Positions 6,751 through 14,769 of a stretch of DNA of 26,077 nucleotides are shown here, one piece after another. The position numbers and the translations under genes are program-made. The stretch is from Methylibium sp031393925 (GTDB taxonomy: Bacteria; Pseudomonadota; Gammaproteobacteria; Burkholderiales; Burkholderiaceae_C): contig NZ_JANMWL010000028.1 of NCBI RefSeq assembly GCF_031393925.1, forward strand, positions 1 through 26,077. The letters run 5' to 3'. The notes under the pieces were generated by a model. It saw only the letters and a program-made list of their open reading frames with translations. It did no database searches and was not told the DNA's origin. Each line of letters opens with the position of its first letter. Within the stretch, counting starts at the first letter, position 1.

Positions 6751-7818
6751 CGCGGTGAGGCGCAGCGAGTCGTACAGCACCGCCATGCGATCCATCTGGG
6801 CGCGGCGCGAGGCGCGCTGCAACGCGAGCGCGCGGTTGCGCTGGCCGTGCGCGCTGGCCCAGGCCGGGTCGTCATGCAGGCGCACCAGCAGCGCGGCCAG
6901 CGCGCGCTCGTCGCCCACCGGCACCAGCAGCTCGGGCGCAATCCATTGCCGGTTGGCGGGCAGGTCGCTCGCCACCACCGGCAGGCCGCAAGCCATGGCT
7001 TCCAGCACCGACACCGAGGTTGCATCGCTGGCCGGCACACTGACTGAAACACGCGAGCGCTGCAACGCCGAGACCATCGCCGCGTCGCCGACCCGGCCGG
7101 TGAAGCGCACCGCCGCGCCGAGTTGCAGCTCGGCTGCCAGGGCGCGCAAGGCCGGCTCGCCCGGGCCGCCGCCCAGCAGGTGCAGCACCGTGCCGGCTGC
7201 CGGGCGCTCGGCGCACAGGCGCGCCACGGCGCGCAGCAAGGTCGCGATGTTGTAGTTGGGCTCCCAGTTGCGCAGGCTCGCGATCTCGAAACCCGCCGCC
7301 GGCGCGCCCGGGCGAAAGCGCTCGGTGTCGGCGCCCCACAGCACCTCCTCGCAACGCGCGCGGGTGCCGTGGCGGCGGATCTCGGCCAGCACATCGTGCG
7401 AGTCGGCGGTGACGAGGCAAGCGCGCCGCAAGGTCCAGCCCACCAGTGCTGCCATCGCCGCGCCACGCGCGCCCGGCGCCCGCGGCGTGACGAGCAGGTC
7501 GGAGCCCCAGGCCGTGAGCACGAGCGGCACGCGCAGCGCGCGCGCGGCCACCGCCGCCCACAGGCCGTAGGACGTGACGTAGTGGCCGTGCAGCCACTGC
7601 GGCGCCACGCGCTTGGCCACGCGCTGCACCTCGGGCAGGGCAAGCAGCCAGCCAACCTCGCCTCGCCCCGCCCGCAGGGCGATCACGTCGCTGGCGCCGG
7701 GCACCTCGGCCGGGCGGCGCGTGAGGACGATGCAATCGAAGCCGCGCGCTGCCATTTCGAGCACCCAGCGCTGCGCATGCACGCTGCTGGCGTCGGCGAA
7801 GAACAGGATGCGCTTCAT
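6721..7818 (-). CDS. Family 4 (GT-B) glycosyltransferase
   Basis: This is a 365-aa retaining GT-B enzyme, predicted to transfer a sugar from a nucleotide donor to the growing lipid-linked oligosaccharide in the cytoplasm. The N-terminal acceptor domain begins KRILFFADASSVHAQRW (2-18) with HGHYVTSYGLW near 78-88. The donor domain holds LRNWEPNYN, HLLGGGPGEP (213-222), FTGRV (239-243) and SVPASDATSVSVLEAMACG (260-278). In the last motif Glu273 is the expected GT4 E-x7-E-type glutamate. The ATG at 7818 lacks a good Shine-Dalgarno. A 12-codon ORF just upstream does have one and ends in TGA overlapping this ATG. The C-terminal codons (GAAST) lie in the 35-bp duplication. Donor and acceptor sugars are unknown. 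Confidence 0.93.
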   Translation of the reverse strand: MKRILFFADASSVHAQRWVLEMAARGFDCIVLTRRPAEVPGASDVIALRAGRGEVGWLLALPEVQRVAKRVAPQWLHGHYVTSYGLWAAVAARALRVPLVLTAWGSDLLVTPRAPGARGAAMAALVGWTLRRACLVTADSHDVLAEIRRHGTRARCEEVLWGADTERFRPGAPAAGFEIASLRNWEPNYNIATLLRAVARLCAERPAAGTVLHLLGGGPGEPALRALAAELQLGAAVRFTGRVGDAAMVSALQRSRVSVSVPASDATSVSVLEAMACGLPVVASDLPANRQWIAPELLVPVGDERALAALLVRLHDDPAWASAHGQRNRALALQRASRRAQMDRMAVLYDSLRLTAPLPSGAAST

Positions 7819-7853
7819 GGCGCACCGCCCGTCGCGCGACCGGGCCGGCTCAT
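7815..7853 (-). other. Possible 12-codon leader ORF coupled to the GT4 gene, or tail of a lost gene
   Basis: An ATG at 7853 opens the reading MSRPGRATGGAP and stops at a TGA overlapping the GT4 start as ATGA. AAGGG at 7861-7865 lies 7 nt upstream of this ATG, whereas GT4 has no clear ribosome site of its own. It may serve translational coupling, or be the remnant 3' end of a deleted gene. It could be chance: any ATG followed by A makes a TGA, so only the in-frame ATG and its ribosome site are informative. Confidence 0.3.
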
Positions 7854-7889
7854 GGATGCACCCTTCGCGCTAGGCGCTGTCCGGCCGAG

Positions 7890-8002
7890 CGGGAGTATTC
7901 GCCAAGGGTCACGGAACTGGGCCCTGCGTGGCCCTGACGGCCGGGCCGTGCGGGCGAATAAGGCAAGCTTCGTTGCGCACCCCGGTATTCGCCCTTCGGG
8001 CG
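7890..8002. repeat. Inverted-repeat cluster in the gap between acyltransferase and GT4
   Basis: The gap 7819-8013 contains tattcgcc at 7896-7903, its inverse ggcgaata at 7953-7960, and tattcgccc again at 7986-7994. A perfect hairpin (cgccc, loop ttc, gggcg) spans 7990-8002. The sequence gccgtgcgg also occurs directly at 7945-7953 and 8003-8011. The hairpin begins 12 nt past the acyltransferase stop, but there is no T-run, so it may be an attenuator, an mRNA-processing site or a small repeat element. No gene is recognised here. Confidence 0.6.
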
Positions 8003-8013
8003 GCCGTGCGGTC

Positions 8014-8649
8014 TCATGCCGGCGTCTCGCGCGCCCAGGCTTCGTAGGCGGCACGCGCGGCCTCGTCGAAAACGTCGGCGTTGCGCTCGATCCAGGCTCG
8101 GTCGAGCTCGCGCGTGTCGCCGACCACGCGCGCCGGCTGGCCTTGGACGATGGCGAAGTCGGGCACCGCGCCGGCCACCAAGCTGTAGGCCTTGACGAGC
8201 GCGCCGCGCCCGAGCCGTGTGCCCGGCGCGAGCACGCAATGCGGGCCGATGAAGCTCCATGCGCCCAGGTGCGTGGCCTCGCGTTGCAGGCCGTCCGGTG
8301 CGGTGTCGGCGTCGGCTTTGTCCCAGTAGCGCTCGCGCTCGAGCCGCAGCGCGAGATGGGTCGAATGGGTGAGCACCGAGACGTGGTTGGTGATCTGCAC
8401 GCCGTCATCGATGGTGAGGCCACCGGACGCGTCGATGTAGTTGAAGTGGCCGATGAACACATGGTCGCCAAGCTGGAGCCGTTCGGGCGACTCGATGCGC
8501 GCATGGGTGCTGATGCGGCTGTGCGCACGCCGCACGCCGTCGGCGCCGCGCGGGCCGTAGACCATGCGCGGCGCCGCGAGCCGCTGCCAGGCGCGAGCCA
8601 GCGCCTGGAGCAGCGGTCGCAGGGGGCGTCGCACGGTCGGTTTCGTCAT
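8014..8649 (-). CDS. Left-handed beta-helix (hexapeptide) acyltransferase
   Basis: A 211-aa protein resembling WbbJ/LacA-type O-acetyltransferases, likely acetyl-CoA dependent and acting on a sugar of the polysaccharide. The middle (about 45-170) has the hexapeptide-repeat rhythm: ARIESPERLQLGDHVFIG, then GGLTIDDGVQITNHVSVLTH (76-95) with a candidate catalytic His among His89, His95 and His98, then LGAWSFIGPHCVLAPG and LGRGALVKAYSLVAG. An insertion near 100-125 (RYWDKADADTAP) corresponds to the usual loop. IVQGQPARVVG (167-177) closes the coil, followed by a helical tail. The N-terminal 40 residues are basic. The ATG at 8649 overlaps the flippase stop as ATGA. It lacks the N-terminal domain of PglD, so it is not an obvious bacillosamine N-acetyltransferase. 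Confidence 0.9.
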   Translation of the reverse strand: MTKPTVRRPLRPLLQALARAWQRLAAPRMVYGPRGADGVRRAHSRISTHARIESPERLQLGDHVFIGHFNYIDASGGLTIDDGVQITNHVSVLTHSTHLALRLERERYWDKADADTAPDGLQREATHLGAWSFIGPHCVLAPGTRLGRGALVKAYSLVAGAVPDFAIVQGQPARVVGDTRELDRAWIERNADVFDEAARAAYEAWARETPA

Positions 8650-9929
8650 GTCGGCGGTGATTGTCGTGCCGCATCGATGCCCAGCAGGCTCGTCCACGGC
8701 AACCCGGTATCGCGCATGAACCAGGTCAGCGCCAGCGCGATGGACGCGGTGTAGGCGAGCGACGTCGCCAGCGCCGCACCGGCCGCACCGAAGCGCGGCA
8801 CGCTCCACGCCGCGATCGCCAAGGTGAGCGCGAGCGACACCGCGGCAATGGCGGCCGACCACTGGGGCCGGCCCCGATGGTTGGTGTAATAAGCCGACAG
8901 GCTCGACGCCGCCGCATAGCCGGCGATGCCGGGCAACAGCAGCGCCAGCGGCAGCAGCGCGCCGTCGTAGGCGTCGCCGAGCGCGCGCGGCAGCAGCGCG
9001 CTCGCCGCCAAGTAGAGCAGCGGCGCCGCGGCCAGTGTCGCCAGCACGTTGATGCGCACCGCACGCAGGGTGGTGTGCGCCGCCTGCAGGGCGTCCGGCG
9101 CGCCGATGCGGTGATAGGCCGAGACGGTGACCGCCGACGACAGCAACCACAGCAGCTCGGCCACCTGCACCGCCACCGAATAGACGCCCGCCTCGGCCAG
9201 CCCGACGGTGCGTTCCAGCAGGAACAGCGTGGCGCGGTAGTTGAGCAGGCTCACCGCGTTGGTGAGGCCGATGACGGCGACAAAACGCCACTGCGCGCGC
9301 AGCGCGTCGCGCTCGGCGTCGGCCCAACCGGTCTGGCGCGCCGCCACGAGGGCGGTCGCCACACCGACCAGCGACTTGCCCACCACCCAGGCCACCAGCA
9401 CCGCCAGCACGCCGGCAAGCTCACCATCGGTGAACCACAGCAGGAGTGCCAGCACGGCCAGCGGCGCGGCCACCAGCGGCGCGTTGAGCGCACCCATGCG
9501 GCCCTGCCCCAGCCACAGACCGCTGGCGGTGGGCACCAGCAGCAAGAACGGCGCCGCCATGGCGAGCAGCCCCAGGTGCCGGTACGGCTCGGCGTCGATC
9601 AGCGCCGCGGCGCCGAGCAGCGGCACTGCCGCCGCCGTGCCCAGCGCCAGGGCCGCGCCCAACAAGGCCATGAGCAAGGGGCCGGGCCGCACGCCGTGGT
9701 GCGACACCTGGCGCGCCAGCAGCAGGCCCAGTCCCGAGAACAAGGTCAGCAGCAGCGACTCGAAGGCCACGAACAAGGCGAACGCGCCCTGCACCGCCGG
9801 CCCCCTGCGCGCCACCAGGAACAGGATGGCCAGCCCGAGCGCGACCGTGACGAGCCGCGCGGCCAGGGTGACGGCAGCGCCGCGGGCGAGCGAAGGGGGC
9901 GGCATCGGAGCGGGCAGGGGCGCTGGCAT
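8646..9929 (-). CDS. Wzx-like polysaccharide flippase (MOP/MATE superfamily)
   Basis: An integral inner-membrane protein of about 427 aa with some 12 hydrophobic segments, as in Wzx/RfbX lipid-linked oligosaccharide flippases. The N-terminal helix region AVTLAARLVTVALGLAILFLV... and the repeated Gly/Ala-rich helices fit the family, which has little sequence conservation. It is the promoter-proximal gene of the polysaccharide operon. The start is uncertain: ATG codons at 9929 and 9905 both precede the first helix, neither has a Shine-Dalgarno, and the frame stays open to 10097. I chose 9929; the residues upstream of it are low-complexity and run toward the lysS promoter. Its stop overlaps the acyltransferase ATG. 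A MATE-like exporter of another substrate is possible, but context favours Wzx. Confidence 0.85.
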   Translation of the reverse strand: MPAPLPAPMPPPSLARGAAVTLAARLVTVALGLAILFLVARRGPAVQGAFALFVAFESLLLTLFSGLGLLLARQVSHHGVRPGPLLMALLGAALALGTAAAVPLLGAAALIDAEPYRHLGLLAMAAPFLLLVPTASGLWLGQGRMGALNAPLVAAPLAVLALLLWFTDGELAGVLAVLVAWVVGKSLVGVATALVAARQTGWADAERDALRAQWRFVAVIGLTNAVSLLNYRATLFLLERTVGLAEAGVYSVAVQVAELLWLLSSAVTVSAYHRIGAPDALQAAHTTLRAVRINVLATLAAAPLLYLAASALLPRALGDAYDGALLPLALLLPGIAGYAAASSLSAYYTNHRGRPQWSAAIAAVSLALTLAIAAWSVPRFGAAGAALATSLAYTASIALALTWFMRDTGLPWTSLLGIDAARQSPPT

Positions 9930-10121
9930 GGGTGCCGTCGTGGCGGCGTCGTCGGTGCTGGCAGCAGTGCGGTCATGCGCACGAGACGCAAGAGACGCAC
10001 GATTGTCGGCGACCGCGGCGTGCACGCCTGCGCGCTGCGGCCCGGCTCGGGAGCACGGCACGCCTGTCTCTAAAATCGCGCGTTTGCCGCCGGCCAAGGC
10101 CCGCCCCTTTCAGGACTCCCG
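9930..10121 (+). promoter_or_regulatory. Divergent lysS / polysaccharide-operon promoter region with lysS -10 candidate
   Basis: This 192-bp intergenic stretch separates the operon from lysS. TAAAAT at 10071-10076 is a good -10 hexamer for lysS and would give a leader of about 40 nt; I see no convincing -35. AGGA at 10112-10115 is the lysS ribosome site. A minus-strand promoter for the polysaccharide operon should lie here too, but no element stands out. Confidence 0.5.
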
Positions 10122-11627
<1,506 letters not shown>

Positions 11628-11645
11628 GCGCACCGCCCGCGCAGG

Positions 11646-11663
11646 GGAGCCGAGCAGGGCTCC
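11646..11663. terminator. Candidate terminator between convergent lysS and LapA-like gene
   Basis: ggagcc and ggctcc form a 6-bp stem with a 6-nt loop, followed by ttccccc. It lies 18 bp after the lysS stop, in the 49-bp convergent gap. The T-run is poor, so efficiency is uncertain. Confidence 0.5.
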
Positions 11664-11676
11664 TTCCCCCGAATCC

Positions 11677-12102
11677 TCACCGCCGCGGCGGTGCGCCCCA
11701 CTGCGCTTCGAGCCGATCTTCCAGTTCGCCGACGTGTGCCGCCAAGCCATTGGCGCTTTGCTGCAGCTCGGTCTTGAGCGCCGCGCATTCGCTCTTCACC
11801 AGCGCCTGCAGCTCGGTGAAACGCGACGCCTCGGCCTTGTCGGCCAACTCGCGCTGGGACTGCAGCTCCTTGGTGTGGCGGCGCGTTTCGAGCAGCACCC
11901 TGCCCTGCCACCAGGCCATGTAGGACAAGAACAGCGCCACCACCGCGCCCAGCATCACCAGCAGCAGCAGTCCGAGTGGCGCCTGGACGGTGGTGAACAA
12001 CAGGGACAAGGTGGTCGAGGCGAGGAACGCGCTCCAGTTCGCCGCCACGAAAGCGGCGAACAGCAACACCAGCAGGAGCGTGAGAACGATGCGCGGCTTC
12101 AT
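11677..12102 (-). CDS. LapA-like two-helix membrane protein with cytoplasmic coiled coil
   Basis: This 141-aa protein has two hydrophobic segments (about 5-20 and 42-62) separated by a short loop (NWSAFLASTTLSLLF), like the LapA/DUF1049 family. YMAWWQGRVLLETRRHTKEL starts a charged, coiled-coil-like tail (about 68-134). LapA proteins in enterobacteria work with LapB in lipopolysaccharide assembly, but no lapB is adjacent and this protein's role is unproven. It begins 18 bp after the enoyl-CoA hydratase stop and is probably cotranscribed with it. The ATG at 12102 is the only sensible start. The C-terminus GAPPRR is followed by the candidate terminator shared with lysS. Confidence 0.8.
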   Translation of the reverse strand: MKPRIVLTLLLVLLFAAFVAANWSAFLASTTLSLLFTTVQAPLGLLLLVMLGAVVALFLSYMAWWQGRVLLETRRHTKELQSQRELADKAEASRFTELQALVKSECAALKTELQQSANGLAAHVGELEDRLEAQWGAPPRR

Positions 12103-12119
12103 GCGGGGCTCGGGGGTTC

Positions 12120-12908
12120 TTAGCAGTGCTTGAAGGTCGGCTTGCGCTTGTTGATGAACGCGTCCATGCCTTCCTTCTGGTCGTCGGTGGCGAACATGGA
12201 ATGGAACATGCGCCGCTCGAACAACACGCCTTCGGCCAGCGGCGATTCATAGGCGCGATTGACGCACTCCTTGGCCGCCAGCAGGCTCGGCAACGATTGG
12301 CTGCAGATCGCGTCGGCCGCGGCCTGCGCCTCGGCGAGCAAGCGCTCGGGCGCCACCACGCGCGAGACCAGGCCGGCGCGCTCGGCCTCGTGCACGTCCA
12401 TCATGCGGGCGGTGAGCACCATGTCCATCGCCTTGGCCTTGCCCACTGCGCGCGGCAGGCGCTGCGTGCCGCCGGCGCCGGGAATGATGCCGAGCTTGAT
12501 CTCGGGTTGACCGAACTTCGCGCTCTCCGCCGCGATGACGAGGTCGCACATCATCACCAGCTCGCAGCCGCCACCGAGCGCAAAGCCGGCCACCGCGGCG
12601 ATCACCGGCTTGCGGATCGAGCGGATCGTTTCCCAGTTGCGCGTGATGTAGTCTTTCTTGTAGACCTCCATGTAGCTCAACTTCGACATCACCGTGATGT
12701 CGGCGCCGGCCGCGAAGGCCTTCTCGCTGCCGGTGATGACGATGCAGCCGATCGACTCGTCGGCGTCGAAGGCCTTCATCGCGTGGCCCAGCTCGTCCAT
12801 CAGGCCGTCGTTCAGCGCATTGAGCGCCTTGGGCCGGTTGAGCGTGATCCATCCGCACCTGAGCGGCATCTCGCCACGGGTTTCGGTCAACAGGTATTCG
12901 TAGCTCAT
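12120..12908 (-). CDS. Enoyl-CoA hydratase (crotonase family)
   Basis: This 262-aa enzyme probably adds water to trans-2-enoyl-CoA thioesters in fatty-acid or aromatic-compound beta-oxidation in the cytoplasm. The length is standard. The oxyanion-hole segments are KAFAAGADI (63-71) and GFALGGGCE (108-116). Both catalytic glutamates of true hydratases are present: Glu116 in GGGCE and Glu136 in FGQPEIKLGIIPGAGG. That favours hydratase over isomerase or other crotonase activities. The ATG at 12908 has GAGGA just upstream. A longer frame to 12992 would add an unlike 28-residue N-terminus, so I rejected it. Downstream is the LapA-like gene after 17 bp. The symbol is withheld because paaF- and fadB-like assignments cannot be told apart here. 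Confidence 0.95.
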   Translation of the reverse strand: MSYEYLLTETRGEMPLRCGWITLNRPKALNALNDGLMDELGHAMKAFDADESIGCIVITGSEKAFAAGADITVMSKLSYMEVYKKDYITRNWETIRSIRKPVIAAVAGFALGGGCELVMMCDLVIAAESAKFGQPEIKLGIIPGAGGTQRLPRAVGKAKAMDMVLTARMMDVHEAERAGLVSRVVAPERLLAEAQAAADAICSQSLPSLLAAKECVNRAYESPLAEGVLFERRMFHSMFATDDQKEGMDAFINKRKPTFKHC

Positions 12909-13040
12909 GGGGGTCCTCGCGAGGTGTGTCAGGAACTGTACCCGTGGGGCCACACCGCCTGAACAACCGGGCGCAAAGCGTGCGAACTTCACGGCACGTC
13001 AATTACATTTCGATGCGTCAACATCGGGAAAACACAGCCG
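12909..13040. promoter_or_regulatory. Divergent intergenic region, promoters presumed
   Basis: This 132-bp gap separates the hydratase gene from the 174-aa orphan. It contains the most AT-rich patch of the surroundings (about 12995-13025), with cgtcaa at 12997-13002 and 13016-13021. No clear -35/-10 pair is visible on either strand. Confidence 0.35.
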
Positions 13041-13565
13041 ATGAGCAATGGAGTCTCTCTGAGCACTCGTGCCGAACTGGTAGCCCGTGCCTACCGCAAG
13101 ACCGACCGGGGTCTTGAAGAAGTCGCCACCCGCGCGCACCGGCTGGGTCACTGGCTGCGTTGTGCGCTGATCATGGTCAACGGTCGCCGAACCGGCGAGG
13201 AACTCTCGACGCTGATCGGCGAATCAGGGCGCGACACGCTGCGCGAACTGGTCGACCTCGGCCTGATCGAGCCGGTAACCCCCGGCGACCTGCTCACCAC
13301 GTTGCCGGCACAGACCTGGCCGCCCGACGAAGTCCCCGCCCTGTTTTTGCCGATCGAGCTGGCACGCAGGCGCGCGCTGCGCTGGCTGGCGGTGCAATTC
13401 GGCACCCAGGGCGGCCCGCTGTTGCGCCGCATCTCCAAGGCCGACGGCCCCGACCAGTTGCACCACGCCTTGGTGCTCAGCGAGCGCTACGTGCGCCGCG
13501 CCCAGGGCGACCAGCGCGCCGAGCAATTCCAGCGCGACGTCGGGCTGCGTCCTTCAACGCACTGA
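13041..13565 (+). CDS. Conserved-looking protein of unknown function, possible winged-helix fold
   Basis: I do not recognise a named family. The 174-aa product is soluble, rich in Arg and Leu, and has no signal peptide or membrane segment. Residues 18-80 (YRKTDRGLEEVATRAHRLGH..., LIMVNGRRTGEELSTLIG, LRELVDLGLIEPV) have the helix-helix-helix-turn pattern of a small winged-helix-like domain. A proline-rich linker (about 80-103) follows, then a helical C-terminal half with LPIELARRRALRWL and QLHHALVLSERYVRR. The N-terminal pattern reminds me of uncharacterised Burkholderiales proteins. The ATG at 13041 has no strong ribosome site. It is divergent from the hydratase, and its last 12 bases overlap the 3' end of the DUF3108 gene on the other strand. 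Confidence 0.7.
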   Translation: MSNGVSLSTRAELVARAYRKTDRGLEEVATRAHRLGHWLRCALIMVNGRRTGEELSTLIGESGRDTLRELVDLGLIEPVTPGDLLTTLPAQTWPPDEVPALFLPIELARRRALRWLAVQFGTQGGPLLRRISKADGPDQLHHALVLSERYVRRAQGDQRAEQFQRDVGLRPSTH

Positions 13566-14762
13566 GCGCGGCTCGTCGTTGGCTTGTTGCGGCAGGCGAT
13601 CGATCATCAGGTCCACATACTCGTCGGGCCCCTGGCGGATGACGATGCGCACCGGCAGGTACTGCAGGCTGGGCGCGAACCACGCCTCGATGCTGAGCAC
13701 GCTGACTGTCCCGGCGCGCCGCGGCACCAGGTGCCATGCCGGGACCACGCCGAACGGCGTGTAAAGCGGCTCCTCGCCAACCACGTCGTAGACCCAGTGG
13801 TCGACGCGCCAGGGCAGCGCCAGCGGCACCGCGATCTGCGCGCCGGGCACCAGGCGCTGCGGCTGCGTGGAGAACAGATACGTGAGCTGGACGAACTGGC
13901 TGGCGGTGTCCTGCACGCCGGCCAGGCGCGCCGCGCGCTGGCCGTTGGCGAGCGTCACGCCGTCGGCGTCGAACGCGACGGTGGTGCGGCGCGTGCTGCC
14001 GAACGCGACCTTCGTTTCCTCGTCGTAGCGGCGGGGCGCCAGGCCTTCAGGCGTGATCGCGCCGTCACTCGTCATGCGGCGCTGCACCAGCGGCGCCAGG
14101 CTGGGGCCGACGGTCACGTCGAGATGGACCTGGTAGTGCGCACCGTCACGCACCCATTGCACCTGCGCGCTGCCATGCACTTCGCCACGCACGTTGCCAC
14201 CGAGCTCGTAGCTCAGGCGCGTCGATGCCGGCCAGCTGAAGGCCGGCGCACTGGCTGCGGCGGCCGCTGCGCTGGCGGCGCCGGCCATGGCATCGGCGGG
14301 GACGCTGGCGCTTGGCTCGGGGGCGTCAGGCAAGGCGGCCTCGGACGCGGCCGCCGGTGACGCGGCGGGCTCGGCCGCGGCCACGCGCGTGTCCTCGGCG
14401 GGCGGCGACGGCTCGGCGGCTTCGACGGGCAGCGGATCGGCAGCGGCTGAAGCCGGCGCGCTCGGCGCTGCCGCCGAGGCCATCTCGGCCGGTGCCGAAG
14501 CCCGCGGCGCCGCTGGCCTGGCCGCGGCCGCTGGCTCGGGGGCCGCCGGCAGCAGCGCCACGGCGGGCGGCTCGGTGGGCTGCAACTCGCGCACGAAGGC
14601 CGCTTGCAGCCGCGGCGGCGGCGGCGTGTCGGCGCGAGTGGCCTGCAGCATGGCGCCCAGCCGCTCGGCCAGCAGCAGGTGCAGCAGCAGCATCGCCACC
14701 ACCAACAGCGCGAACGCGCCCTGCCGCCTCGACCGGGCGCAGCGCCACGCGTCAGCGCTCAC
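13554..14762 (-). CDS. Membrane-anchored DUF3108 protein with long Ala/Pro-rich spacer
   Basis: A protein of about 402 aa. A basic N-terminus leads into one hydrophobic helix (about 15-33, GAFALLVVAMLLLHLLLA). Next comes a long Ala/Pro/Glu spacer (about 46-175), then a globular C-terminal domain (about 181-395) that fits DUF3108, with SYELGGNVRGEVHGSAQVQW, RRYDEETKVAFG and VYDVVGEEPLYTPFGVVPAW. The layout resembles TonB: an inner-membrane anchor, a periplasm-spanning arm and an outer domain. Function is unknown. I chose GTG at 14762 because it lies 7 bp after the M61 stop and just before the helix. ATG codons at 14795 and 14831 would overlap M61. It is probably cotranscribed with the peptidase. 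Confidence 0.85.
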   Translation of the reverse strand: MSADAWRCARSRRQGAFALLVVAMLLLHLLLAERLGAMLQATRADTPPPPRLQAAFVRELQPTEPPAVALLPAAPEPAAAARPAAPRASAPAEMASAAAPSAPASAAADPLPVEAAEPSPPAEDTRVAAAEPAASPAAASEAALPDAPEPSASVPADAMAGAASAAAAAASAPAFSWPASTRLSYELGGNVRGEVHGSAQVQWVRDGAHYQVHLDVTVGPSLAPLVQRRMTSDGAITPEGLAPRRYDEETKVAFGSTRRTTVAFDADGVTLANGQRAARLAGVQDTASQFVQLTYLFSTQPQRLVPGAQIAVPLALPWRVDHWVYDVVGEEPLYTPFGVVPAWHLVPRRAGTVSVLSIEAWFAPSLQYLPVRIVIRQGPDEYVDLMIDRLPQQANDEPRSVR

Positions 14763-14769
14763 GGGCGGA

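Noticed and set aside
5580..7655. A 691-codon frame apparently fusing two glycosyltransferases
   Set aside because: The GT4 gene is read in another frame with all its motifs. The joined part is an Arg/Cys-rich shadow, and the GT2 domain begins at its own ATG at 6689.
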